From Pelagerythrobacter sp041912895 (GTDB lineage: Bacteria > Pseudomonadota > Alphaproteobacteria > Sphingomonadales > Sphingomonadaceae): 64,000 bases of DNA. Positions 41,401 to 50,400 of this stretch are shown here, one piece after another. The translations under genes and the position numbers were made by a program. Every line of letters starts with the position of its first letter. Within the stretch, counting starts at the first letter, position 1. Location of the stretch: assembly GCF_041912895.1 (NCBI RefSeq), contig NZ_JAYSGI010000001.1:558001-622000 (forward strand), in the 5' to 3' direction. Below the pieces are notes generated by a model, which saw only the letters and a list, made by a program, of their open reading frames with translations, made no database searches and was not told the DNA's origin.

Positions 41401-41423
41401 CAACAATCCTTACCGGATTGTTG
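41401..41423. repeat. Inverted repeat downstream of iterons
   Basis: caacaatcc / ggattgttg, 9-bp perfect arms with a 5-base spacer, in an AT-rich patch. Could be part of the origin or a terminator-like hairpin. Confidence 0.6.
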
Positions 41424-41535
41424 CTAACGTGGAGCGCTCCGCGCGCGGCTCCTCAGCGCTATGGGTGGCGCCGTCGCCGCGCGCTGCTGCACTCAGCAGG
41501 TGCACGCAGCGCAGCAGCTTGCTAAGGTTTAATCG

Positions 41536-42474
41536 ATGAAGACCGATCTCGATCATCTACCACCGCAAAAGCAGCGCGAGATCGAGCGCGTCGTGCAACT
41601 GATCTTCGCAGAGTTCGACGATGCCTTCGCGCTCGCCAAGCACGAATGGAAGAAGGCTGGCCGAATACTCAAGGTCATCCTCTACGGCAGTTATGCGCGC
41701 GGCACCTGGGTCGACGAGCCGCATACTGCCAAGGGCTATCAGTCGGATTATGATCTCCTCATCATCGTCAACGACAAGCGGCTGGCGGACAGGGTCAAAT
41801 ACTGGTCCAGGCTTGATGACCGGCTGATGCGCGAATACGGTGTGACCGGAACGCTGAAGACGCCAGTCAACTTCATCGTCCATACATTGCAGGAAGTGAA
41901 CGATGGGCTAGCCCATGGCCGCTACTTCTTCATGGATGTGAAGCAGGACGGAGTAGCACTTTACCAGTTCGACGACACCGAACTGCATACACCCAAGCCC
42001 AAGACGCCGACGCAGGCGCTCAAGATGGCTCAGGAGTATTTCGAAGACTGGATGCCGAGCGCGTCAGATTTCTTCGATGGCTATGTCGATGCCAAGGCAC
42101 GTGGTAAGTTCAAGAAAGCGGTCTTCGATCTCCACCAATCTGCCGAGCGAATGTACCATACGGCTTTGTTGGTCTGCACTTTCTACACGCCCCATGTGCA
42201 CAACCTTGGCTTCCTGCGCACGCAGGCCGAGCGTGTTGATCCACGCCTGACCTACGTCTGGCCGCGCGACAATCGTAAAGATCGCGCAAGGTTCGAGAAG
42301 CTCAGGGAAGCCTACGTCAAAGCGCGTTACTCGAAGCACTATCGCATCACTAAGGAAGAGCTCGAATGGCTGGGCGAGCAGGTTGAGGAGCTTGGTCGCG
42401 TGGTGCACGAGGTGTGTTCGGAGCGGCTCGAGAAGCTCAGGGCGGAAGCGCGGGCAAGACCAGACAAGCAGTAA
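41536..42474 (+). CDS. Single-chain nucleotidyltransferase-HEPN protein
   Basis: 312 residues. N-terminal minimal nucleotidyltransferase with GSYARGTW (51-58) and the metal-binding SDYDLLIIV (D71, D73). The C-terminal half is an all-helical HEPN-like domain (FDLHQSAERMYHTALL, then KARYSKHYRIT around 262-272). In two-gene MNT/HEPN toxin-antitoxin pairs (MntA-HepT) the nucleotidyltransferase AMPylates the HEPN RNase; here both are fused. Position just after a relict origin suggests a plasmid-maintenance past. Activity is inference; the HEPN RNase motif looks like R-x3-H, shorter than the usual R-x4-6-H. Confidence 0.8.
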   Translation: MKTDLDHLPPQKQREIERVVQLIFAEFDDAFALAKHEWKKAGRILKVILYGSYARGTWVDEPHTAKGYQSDYDLLIIVNDKRLADRVKYWSRLDDRLMREYGVTGTLKTPVNFIVHTLQEVNDGLAHGRYFFMDVKQDGVALYQFDDTELHTPKPKTPTQALKMAQEYFEDWMPSASDFFDGYVDAKARGKFKKAVFDLHQSAERMYHTALLVCTFYTPHVHNLGFLRTQAERVDPRLTYVWPRDNRKDRARFEKLREAYVKARYSKHYRITKEELEWLGEQVEELGRVVHEVCSERLEKLRAEARARPDKQ

Positions 42475-42742
42475 TCTATAACGCAAAGACTTGCCAGATT
42501 GTGCGGCGGGCATCCGTAAAGCGATCCTGCTCTAAACCCATTTCACCCGTTCGAAGCAGCCCTAACCTTCCGGCAGTTTTTGGGCCGCAAGCAGTCTGTC
42601 CGGTTTTATGGAGAGAGTGAGAGAAAGCAGAAGTTGCAGCCCTGCGCACAAAAGGAAGTATTACAAACTTCCGACTTTCCGCTTGAACCAATGCCTTATT
42701 CCGCCGCAGTGCTATGGTGTTCAAGGAAACAGGGAGATCGCT
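42475..42742. other. Intergenic, no gene seen
   Basis: 268 bases between the nucleotidyltransferase-HEPN gene and the next CDS. No convincing reading frame or hairpin; GGGAGA just upstream of 42743 serves the next gene. Confidence 0.5.
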
Positions 42743-43060
42743 GTGAAGTACCTATTTAACATTCGAGGAAGGCACATTGCAAATTTCGTGAATGGTCAGC
42801 TTCACGCGACGAATGGACCGAACATCGGACACTATCTCGAGGATCAAGGCATCTTCATTGACATGAGCGGCCGCTATTTGGGCGAGATCATGTATGAGAA
42901 CCGCTTACTGTATCGGAACAATTCGCCGCACAGATCGGTGAACTACGGCAATTATGGCAACTATGGGAATGTCGGCAACTACGGCAACCCGGGAAACTAC
43001 GGCTCGATTGGAAGTGTCGGGGGCTTCTCGGACGTGCCTGAGGATAAGCTTAAGCGGTAG
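42743..43060 (+). CDS. Small NYGN-repeat protein (4-fold beta-flower-like)
   Basis: 105 residues from a GTG start with GGGAGA 7 bases upstream. The first 70 residues (LFNIRGRHIANFVNGQLHAT, YLEDQGIFIDMSGRYLGEI) contain repeated strand pairs of the 'RG.HIA.f.nGqLha / G.YlGEI' kind that I associate with the 4-fold beta-flower family. The end is a low-complexity tail of NYGNYGN repeats. Function unknown. Family naming is from memory. Confidence 0.6.
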   Translation: MKYLFNIRGRHIANFVNGQLHATNGPNIGHYLEDQGIFIDMSGRYLGEIMYENRLLYRNNSPHRSVNYGNYGNYGNVGNYGNPGNYGSIGSVGGFSDVPEDKLKR

Positions 43061-43081
43061 GTCGAATTGCCGAGCGTGAAA

Positions 43082-43106
43082 GGGAGGCGGTCATTGACCG
43101 CCTCCC
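43082..43106. terminator. Hairpin between convergent genes
   Basis: gggaggcggt / accgcctccc, 10-bp perfect stem with a 5-base loop. On the minus strand it is followed by tttc. Terminates the 43120-43569 gene and probably the upstream plus-strand gene. Confidence 0.75.
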
Positions 43107-43119
43107 GGATTATCTGTGG

Positions 43120-43569
43120 TCAATCGAGCTCGAAGTAGATGCGAAGCGCCCGGTGCGTCGCCGGGGTGATTGCATAAAAGCCGACTTGGTCAGAATGCTC
43201 GGTCCAATCATCCCAAGTGAACAGATATGCTCCTGGAACCTTGGTAACGGTGCGGGTGCGTTTGGTAACGCGACCCTGAAAATGACCATAGTTCTCGATG
43301 CCAGCCTCGTTCAGAAGCTTTGCCCGGATAACGGGGCCATGTTCCGCGAATACGCGAAGCCCAGCGATGGTCTGTTCCGAACAGCCTTCCATGAACTCCT
43401 CAATTTGGCTCGGGGTCAGATCAACTACGTCATCGAAGTCCTCCTCATCGAAGCCCGATGGAAGTTCGGCCATGTCGATGCTCGGCTTCACATTGGCGAG
43501 GCCGAGGATTTCGGCTCGCGTGGTGGGTGAGAAGCTGCTAAACTCCTCGGCGGTCAAAGTGATCAGCAT
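43120..43569 (-). CDS. Hypothetical protein
   Basis: 149 residues, acidic. N-terminal part LITLTAEEFSSFSPTTRAEIL and SGFDEEDFDDVVDLTPSQIEEFMEGC look like a helical adaptor. The C-terminal half (NYGHFQGRVTKRTRTVTKVPG, LFTWDDWTEHSDQVGFYAITPATHRALRIYFE) may form a beta domain. No family recognised. Ends at the hairpin at 43082-43106 and is divergent from the 43772 locus. Confidence 0.65.
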   Translation of the reverse strand: MLITLTAEEFSSFSPTTRAEILGLANVKPSIDMAELPSGFDEEDFDDVVDLTPSQIEEFMEGCSEQTIAGLRVFAEHGPVIRAKLLNEAGIENYGHFQGRVTKRTRTVTKVPGAYLFTWDDWTEHSDQVGFYAITPATHRALRIYFELD

Positions 43570-43597
43570 TGGTATCCCCTATTGCTGAGTTACAGAC

Positions 43598-43715
43598 TTG
43601 AGGGGGTCAAATCGCGTTTTGGCCTCCTCAAAACCCATTTGGCATGCTATTTTGAGGGTGTCAAACCTAATGCGGTCTGCTCAAAGTGGGTTTGGGGCGG
43701 TCAAGCTGCGTTTGA
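43598..43715. promoter_or_regulatory. Duplicated TTGA-N5-TCAA operator-like sites
   Basis: ttgagggggtcaa (43598-43610) and ttgagggtgtcaa (43652-43664), 54 bp apart, within an approximate 54-bp tandem duplication. A third, inverted variant tcaagctgcgtttga lies at 43701-43715. The sites lie in the divergent region between the 43569 and 43772 genes. Confidence 0.45.
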
Positions 43716-43771
43716 CCTATTATCAATGCTTCGCCGTTCGTTCCGTTGGCCTCGCCAGCTACCTTCCGGCC

Positions 43772-43949
43772 GTGAAGCTGACCGACCGCCGTAAGAAGGC
43801 CTTTCTGGCCGAGTTCTCCCGCCACGGCATCCTCGTCCGTGCGGCACGGGCCGCCAGCCCGCTTGCATCTGCACCTCGTCCGCGACGCGATGAACGCGGG
43901 CCAGCGCCGGGCCTCCGGGACGATTCTGGCCATGCTCGAGGTCGCGTGA
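43772..43949 (+). pseudogene. Frameshifted small HTH-like gene
   Basis: Reading from GTG 43772 gives KLTDRRKKAFLAEFSRHGIL and VRAARAASP, a helix-turn-helix-like start. A second frame then gives LHLVRDAMNAGQRRASGTIL and AMLEVA with its stop at 43949. The two are in different frames, joined near 43855-43869, so a small gene of about 60 residues has been broken by an indel or deletion. Its stop overlaps the GTG of the zinc-ribbon gene (GTGA). Confidence 0.4.
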
Positions 43950-44128
43950 GCAACGCGGGCCTGACACACATGGGGCGCAAGCGCTGGTACGTGCATGGCG
44001 AGCCCATGCCCACCGAGACCCGGCCTTGCCTCCAATGCCGCAAGCCCTTCGAGAGCGAGGGCTCGCATCATCGGCTGTGCGGTCCGTGCACCAATCGGGC
44101 GAGCGAAACCAGCCCCTACGCGGTTTGA
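43946..44128 (+). CDS. Small zinc-ribbon protein
   Basis: 60 residues starting with GTG at 43946. CLQC (28-31) and CGPC (45-48), spaced CxxC-x13-CxxC, predict a zinc ribbon. The context ETRPCLQCRKPFESEGSHHR is of a type seen in short accessory proteins of sphingomonad islands (recalled, not searched). Translationally coupled to the broken gene upstream. Confidence 0.6.
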   Translation: MSNAGLTHMGRKRWYVHGEPMPTETRPCLQCRKPFESEGSHHRLCGPCTNRASETSPYAV

Positions 44129-44236
44129 TCGACAGGACGGCGGACAACACTATGCTCCATCGCCCTGTTTACTTGGCATTTCCTCCGCATCAGGCAATAA
44201 CAGCTTCAAAAGCCACGCCAATTGATTGGGGGAATG

Positions 44237-45275
44237 ATGGCCAACGCCTATCACATGGTCCACTATCGCCGCTTCACGCCTGCGGACGCGACATTGCTCA
44301 AGGGCAAGTCACTCGAGGTCCTTTGCCGCGAAGCTCTCAACACGGAGAACGGCGTATCGAAGCTGTGGGCACGCCCCGATGACCGGATATTCGATGTAGG
44401 TGATAGCGACGGGCGCAAGATATTCCTGAACAAGGTCGCTGACCTTTCCAGTGCCGTGTTCGGTGAGATGTGCTTGGCGCAAGAGAAGGACCTTCAGGCG
44501 CTGCTCAAGATGGAGGCCGCGGAGATCGAGCTCTCCGACCTCACCACTGCGACGGTCTATGACCTGAACGAGAGCGAGGCCCCCGGCGGGGTCACAGTTC
44601 ATTCGGGGTCTCGCCTACTGGCTTGCTATCGGGGACCATGTCCTCTTCGTGAAAACACATTCGATGACCCCTGACCTCGTTCGCCAGTACCTCGACTGGC
44701 TGTTGAAGGTCCGGGGCGCTGTCGCAGACCCAGGCCTCAGCTTCGAGCTCAACGCGGAGTTCGACAAGACCATGACGGCCGGGGACATTGGCGAGATACG
44801 CAATCTCCGGGTGCGCGGGAAATCCGCGCCGCAGGTCATCACGGTCGAGCATGAGACCGAGACCAAGGAGGTGAGTACCTCCCGCGCGGTGAAGGACAAG
44901 TTCGCTCAGATGGCGCAGGCCGTGCCGATGATTCGGGCGCTATTCGGTGACAAGGAGGCTGAGTCGCTGATTGAAAGCCTCGGCCCGGAAGAGTATCTTG
45001 CGGTCGAGGCCCATGTGAAGGTCCGGGGCCGCCGCACCGAAGAATCACGCAAGAAGTTTCAGAGCATCGCGAACGACCTTGCGGACGAGACGGATGCCCA
45101 AGTGCAAATCGAAGGCAAGGACGGCCAGATCAGGGATGGCGACGCTATCCTGCGTACCCGGATGCCCTTCCATCTGCCGCATGAAGGCAGCAATCTTTTG
45201 GAGTTCGACAACGTCGCGGACCAGCTCCAAGAGGTATATTCTCGGTTCGTGAAGGACGGAAAGATCAAGGCCTGA
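44237..45275 (+). pseudogene. Frameshifted unknown soluble protein (about 346 residues)
   Basis: The N-terminal part (ANAYHMVHYRRFTPADATLL) is read to VTVHSG in one frame. An extra G in the run at 44605-44608 then shifts the frame; skipping it continues LAYWLAIGDHVLFVKTHSMT and on to KDGKIKA with a stop at 45275. Both parts have good coding character and join into one sensible sequence. The interruption is therefore a real inactivating indel, a base-calling error in a homopolymer, or a +1 programmed shift. No family recognised. The C-terminal 200 residues look like a helical or DNA-handling domain. The stop overlaps the next gene (TGATG). Confidence 0.7.
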
Positions 45276-45844
45276 TGGCCAGAGCGCTGACCATAATTGC
45301 GACTGTCGCCGCCGCCGGTTTGTTCGGTTGGGCGGTCCCGCTCGAGCGCCTGTTCGGCGCGTTCCAGCCGCTCATGGTCGCGCTGTCCATCATGGTTGCC
45401 GCCGTATTCATCCGCCTCAATCGAGGGATGCCGACGCTTGAGTGGAAGAGCCTCGAGCCTACTGACCGGAAGGGCCTCACCGCCGCCATTGTCCGGCTGT
45501 CGAAGGAGTACGGCTGGATCATCGCCATCATCGCGGTGACGCTCGTTGCTATCGTGTCGCTCTCGGTGATCGGGAGCGAGACGGCGGCCACGTGGAATGT
45601 CTGGGTCCGCCGGATCGTCTCCGGGGCGCTGGGTGGCGCGCTCGGTCTATGCTCTGCCCGGATGGGCTACGTGGTGTGGAGAGACATCGATATCGTCCGC
45701 CTGCAAAAGCGCCTGATAGACGGTGTGGCAGACAAGGAGGAGGGCGACCGTCAGGCCGCTCTCGCGGACGAGAAGGTGATGGAGTTCAAGTCCGCGAATG
45801 TCCGCCGGGTCCCGGTCGAGAAGCCGAAGGCATGGGGCGAATAG
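45275..45844 (+). CDS. Four-TM membrane protein coupled to the upstream gene
   Basis: 189 residues: transmembrane helices at about 4-22, 30-47, 80-100 and 113-135, then a 50-residue charged cytosolic tail. TGATG overlap with the upstream gene indicates obligate co-expression. A soluble protein with a multi-TM partner in an island recalls two-component abortive-infection pairs (e.g. RexAB-like layout), but no sequence similarity is claimed. Function unknown. Confidence 0.75.
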   Translation: MARALTIIATVAAAGLFGWAVPLERLFGAFQPLMVALSIMVAAVFIRLNRGMPTLEWKSLEPTDRKGLTAAIVRLSKEYGWIIAIIAVTLVAIVSLSVIGSETAATWNVWVRRIVSGALGGALGLCSARMGYVVWRDIDIVRLQKRLIDGVADKEEGDRQAALADEKVMEFKSANVRRVPVEKPKAWGE

Positions 45845-46921
45845 GGAAGCTCGTCTCGCTACCCCGAAAATACTCCTGGCCGAAGTGATCGGGCCATCTA
45901 TCCAGCTAAGTATCTAAAAAGATGGTGGGCGCGGCAAGGACTGAACTTGCGACCCCACCCGTGTGAAGGGTGACAACGGTCACTCTCGTGCGAATGGCCG
46001 CTTTGGGCAAGAAACGGATATGGCTGCAATGGCCGAAACTGGGGCGCAAAGCTATCGCTTCAGGGCTCGCTTTCAAACGGCAGCTTAATCCCGCCATTTC
46101 CTACACTCGAACAACTTCGGAACGGTTCCGAAAGCAACCGCAATAACAATTCGTTTGCTGTCTCTCAGACCTTGGCGCGCGCGAAGCGAAAGCATCGGGA
46201 CCGTTTCTTCTGGTTGCTCATGCACTGCTCCGCTGCTGGTCGAGAAGACACGTCTCTACCATTTCGGCACCCACGCAAGCGCAGTTTGGTGATGTTGGGA
46301 AAGGGGGCCGTCGATGGTTTGACCGTGTCACAAATGTCTCCCAGCAACAATATCGGTGCGAGTTTTCTGCAAGTTATAGCCCCTCACATTAGCCGCTTTA
46401 TGCCGTTTAATATGCAGCACTATTGCAATAGAATTGCAGGGGCAGCGCGTCTTGCGTATTCTTCTTCTACGATAACCGGAATTGTCCGTAGACGTCTGAC
46501 ATATCTAGTGATTTTGGATTGCAAGATAGAAGCAGCGTCGTCGGCCATGCTGCAGGTGGTTGGATTCGTTGAGCAATGTGCGATGGCGCTCGAACTGGCC
46601 CCGCGGCGCTTACTTGGAAAAGGCGTTTATTCTCAATTGCCTTAGCGACGGCACTTAACCTCGGATGTTATGTTTTCTGGACAATCCGCCTGAAGGTGGA
46701 CGTCCCTCGCCGTTCGCATGCACTTTGGTGAATGCGAATGGTTAGCTCGCTCTCAGGCTTCGGCGCTGCAGCGTAATAACGGCAGCGACAGCGTAGGAAC
46801 GTCATGTGGCGCTGGACCGCCTGTTCAGTCGATACTCGGTGTCGATGGCGGGCCGGTCTGTCCCCTCCCCTGCTCCCCAGGTCGGTCCGTCATCACCCCA
46901 CAGATGAAAGGATCGACCGCT
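45845..46921. other. Gene-poor stretch with tRNA-Val remnant
   Basis: About 1.1 kb. Apart from the tRNA-Val 3' half (45923-45971) and a hairpin at 46711-46740 (cgttcgcatgca / tgaatgcgaatg, 10 of 12 paired), I see nothing convincing. A 157-codon plus frame at 46172-46645 and an antisense frame over 46165-46350 have no coding character and no ribosome binding site. Confidence 0.55.
45923..45971 (-). pseudogene. tRNA-Val (CAC) 3'-half remnant
   Basis: Minus strand: a complete anticodon arm (caccc-TTCACAC-gggtg, anticodon CAC), T-arm (gcaag-TTCAGTC-cttgc), the 3' acceptor strand cgcgccc and ACCA. The 5' half (acceptor 5' strand, D-arm) is absent. This is the part normally regenerated as an attachment site by tRNA-targeting integrases, so it is probably an att relic. 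Confidence 0.75.
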
Positions 46922-47176
46922 ATGCCATTTGCAGGCACGACAGAGCATCTTCGCGAACGTAGCGGGCACCAAGTCATCGAACCGATTGTCATGCGGGTAC
47001 CAGACGCCTGTCGCTATCTCGGGATCGGGCGCAGCACGCTTTATGTGCTTATCGGCAAAGGCGAGATCGAAGTTATCAAAATGGGAGCCGCCACTCTCGT
47101 CGTCACTGCCAGCCTGCGGTCGCTGGTGGAACGGCTGCGAAGTCCCGACGCACAGCAAGCAAGTCGGATAATATGA
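46922..47176 (+). CDS. Excisionase/AlpA-like HTH DNA-binding protein
   Basis: 84 residues. Winged-helix or MerR-like HTH: VPDACRYLGIGRSTLYVLIG then KGEIEVIKMGAATLVVTASL, the layout of the helix-turn-helix_17/excisionase family. AAAGGA lies 9 bases before the ATG. Such proteins help integrases excise islands. The stop overlaps the next small gene (ATGA). Confidence 0.8.
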   Translation: MPFAGTTEHLRERSGHQVIEPIVMRVPDACRYLGIGRSTLYVLIGKGEIEVIKMGAATLVVTASLRSLVERLRSPDAQQASRII

Positions 47177-47340
47177 TGACCGCGCACCCTGACCTCCTGC
47201 AAGCTGTTGTGCTTGCTGCCATCGTCAGCATGCCGGATCACTCCAAACGGCAGCTCGTCTCAAAAGCGCAGGAGCGGCGTGAGAAGGCGGAAGAGGCTCT
47301 AGCCGCCAGACTTGTGATCGCACTTTCGCAGCGGTCATAG
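47173..47340 (+). CDS. Small hypothetical protein coupled to the HTH gene
   Basis: 55 residues (begins MMTAHPDLLQAVVLAAIVSM), helical, with a basic and acidic second half (KRQLVSKAQERREKAEEALA). ATGA overlap with the excisionase-like gene supports it as real. Function unknown; possibly an accessory to excision or a leader. Confidence 0.5.
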   Translation: MMTAHPDLLQAVVLAAIVSMPDHSKRQLVSKAQERREKAEEALAARLVIALSQRS

Positions 47341-47480
47341 TCTCTTTGCCGACGGCGGCTTTGCGCCCTCATTCCGGTCATTCGGCGGGATCTGCGCGCA
47401 TGCCACGAGCGGACGCTATTCTGCGATCGCTTTAACCACCTACGGCGCACTGCGAGCCACGCACGCATGCTGCATATTGC

Positions 47481-50400
47481 TCAATGCGCAAATATTCGCA
47501 GCTTGGCATTCGCCCGCCCACACGTTGTCGCCAGGCCGTCGATGTACATGATCAGCTGTCGTGTCCGGTTCGAAAGCGTGTTCGCTAGTGCGCGTTGTTC
47601 CGCCACTTCTATATTCAAGAGGCGACCTGCGACGATCCAAACCTCCTTTGCGATGCGGCGGTCGCGCAATGCCGACCGCACCTTGTCAGCCAGATCGCCG
47701 TCGGCGATGCCATCGTTGTTCCTGAACACGCGGATGGTCCCCGACGGGGGCGACGGGATTTTTGTTTTGTTCGCCGTGTAATCACGCTGCCACCGGTCAT
47801 CCTCAATCTGAGGCGATGAGGTTATAAAGAAGCCGAGCGATGCTGCGACCTGCCGTCCGACCTCTTGCATGGCAGTCACCGACGCGCTGTTGTCGCTTTC
47901 GTCCTTTCCGAGGGCCTTCGCGTGAAGGAGCGCCACCTTCGTGTCAGACACGAGGATGAAGTCGGCGAGTTCTTGGCCGTCATCATCGAGCAGAATGAGG
48001 GGAAACTCACGAAGCGCCTCGGCGTAGGGATCGGGCGCGGGGCCGGTGAGATTAATGTAGCGCTTGGTCAGCCCAAAGATTGACTCCTTGCTCCACTTGG
48101 CATCGTCCCCAGCCGCCCACGCAGCCTCCCCTTTCTCCAGAAAGGTATCTTTCAAAGCAGGCACCGCGACGGCAACGTCGAGCGCGGGGACCCGGTTGTT
48201 GGAGACGATGTCCCGGGCCTTAGCCCACTTACCGTGCATATAGACCTTGTCGGTCTCATCGGTGAGGATGCGGAAAGCCTGATCGGTGTTTATGCGTTCA
48301 GTGAGAGTCATGAGGGCGCCCGATGCCGAGAGAGTTTGACCGAACTCTGCGTTAAGGCTGTCGCTCGTGAGCGTATAGCGGCCGGACTTAGGGTTATAGC
48401 TGATCGCGCAGTCGAGCTTACGTCCGTCGATCATAGTGACTTGGAAACTGCCGTCGGATATGTCGGCGCACAGGTCGAGGACAGCCGGGGACTGGGACAT
48501 TGAAGGCTGGCCCTCGCGGTCGGCAATGAAAACACCGAAATCGTCGAGCGGCTGCAGATCAAGCAGTATGTTTTTGGGCGCCTTCGCCTTGTCTGGATCG
48601 GGAGTTGTGAGCTGCGCGAACCGCTCAAAGACCCGGTTGGCCGTTGCGACGGTAGTGAGCTCGTTGTCCACCGCTTCTGCCCATCGCATGTACTCGTCGA
48701 CGCCGATCCGTCGGGCATCTGCGTCGGTGACTTTTGAGCGACTGAGTCCAAGGTAGCGCGCGGTGTTACCGACATACCCAGCGACGTTGGTTGGCAGTAG
48801 GACGGCGTCGAGGAGGTCCGTGAACGTGTCCTCGAAGGACGCAGTGCTCGTCGTCATGGCTCGAATCGCGCGGTCCGCCATCTCGAGAGATGCGGTTGCG
48901 AGCTTGGTAATTCGAACTTTCTGCGCGTCACTGCTCGGGCCGAACAAGCGTAACAGCACCTCCCGGTCGAGCCGCTCAACGCCGATCTTGTGGGGATCGA
49001 AGGGCACACCATCGGTGTCAAAGACGAACAAGTGGCTGTTCACCCGCACTAGCAACGTCAAACCGAACTGCCACTCGGTGACGAAGTGGCGACTCAAGTA
49101 AGGACTTTCGCCAACCGTAAAGAAGGTCCAGCCCCACACATTTTCCGGTAGCCGGGTGATCGGGTTTACGACGAACCGGTTCCGAACCAGGATGGCCTCG
49201 TACGTTTCCGTCTCAGCGAGCGCGTTGTCGAAGCCTGCGCCAATGGTAAAAATCGCGGCGCGCCGGGGAACCAGCAGATCATCCCGATCTATCGGCCCCA
49301 TGACGGGCAGTCTCTCGCGGAAGCGCCCATCAACATATTGCTGGTCGGGCATCTGCGGGATGATCTTCTCAGGCAGGTAGGCTTCGCCCGGGATTATGCT
49401 AGCCAAGCTGGTCTCGCCTGCCGTCTCGAAGGCCAAGTACTGGCTCCAGCTCGTCGTGAGGCGTGTGAGTTGCTCAGCGTTGCGCGCAATTACTGTCGCC
49501 GTCTGAGCCTTCTCGCGTTTTGCGTCGGTTGAGCGCAACACGCGACCAATCTGCTGAACCAGTTGGCGATCGTTAGTGAAGTCGTCCAGGATCGCGACGG
49601 CCACGAACGTTGCGTCGTCGATGCCCTCAAGTAGCTTGGTCTGGTGCAGCCAGAATGTCGCCCCGTCGGATGTCGCTTGTGCCTGCTTCACGGTCACGAA
49701 GCGCTTTGGATAGGCCTTACGGTTTTCCTCTTTGCGTACTTGGTCGTGGATCAACACGGCGTCCGATTGTCCCTCGCCTGCAAGGAGGGGTTGCAGCGCC
49801 GCCAGCGCGCTCCACGAAGCGGCTCGGACAATAATCTTCGATCCCGTAGGCTTGTCCCTAAGGAAGGACGGGGCGAGTGTGAGCAGTCTGCTCGCGAAGG
49901 TCTCGATCGCGTTTCTGTCGGCTTCGGTCAGTTGCTGATCGGTGTCATCAAGTGATGAGGCGATCGCCGGAGCAGTGCCGTCTAGCGCGGCGAGATCGGC
50001 GAATTGCACGTCGCGAACGATCTTGGCCTCGGCAGCTCTCGGGAAGGGAAAGTTATAGGCAAATGCGCCGCGGACCGAGAAAAGCTTGTAGTCGTTGCGG
50101 AAAGGTGTGGCGCTCAGGAGGAGAGTCGGGCAGGCCAGAGATCGCACGCTTCGGCTCCATGACGGTGCAGGCTCGTAGTGCCCCTCATCGACGACCACGA
50201 GGTCGAAGGTGGCCAGCAGGGCCAGGATGCGCTCGAGCCGGTCAAGCTCGGACGACTGGCGATCGTCCAGCGGACCCGTCATAGCCTTTCGTTTGAGGCG
50301 GTCTCGATCGTTCCGAATTTTGTCGAGGGCTTGAAGGGTGCCGATCAGTACAACACGATCGTGGTCGCTCGCCTGTTGGCAGATCGACTCGGTTCGTCTG

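Noticed and set aside
41154..41525. 123-codon frame after the integrase
   Set aside because: It is encoded by the iterons and GC-rich palindromes; repeated SDYQEP peptides are a by-product of the DNA repeats.
44237..45844. Kiwa (KwaA-KwaB) or RexAB defence system
   Set aside because: Gene order is soluble-then-membrane, the opposite of kwaA-kwaB, and I see no sequence hallmarks of either; only the general layout is similar.
46172..46645. 157-codon plus-strand frame
   Set aside because: No ribosome site, odd composition, no motif; treated as noncoding.
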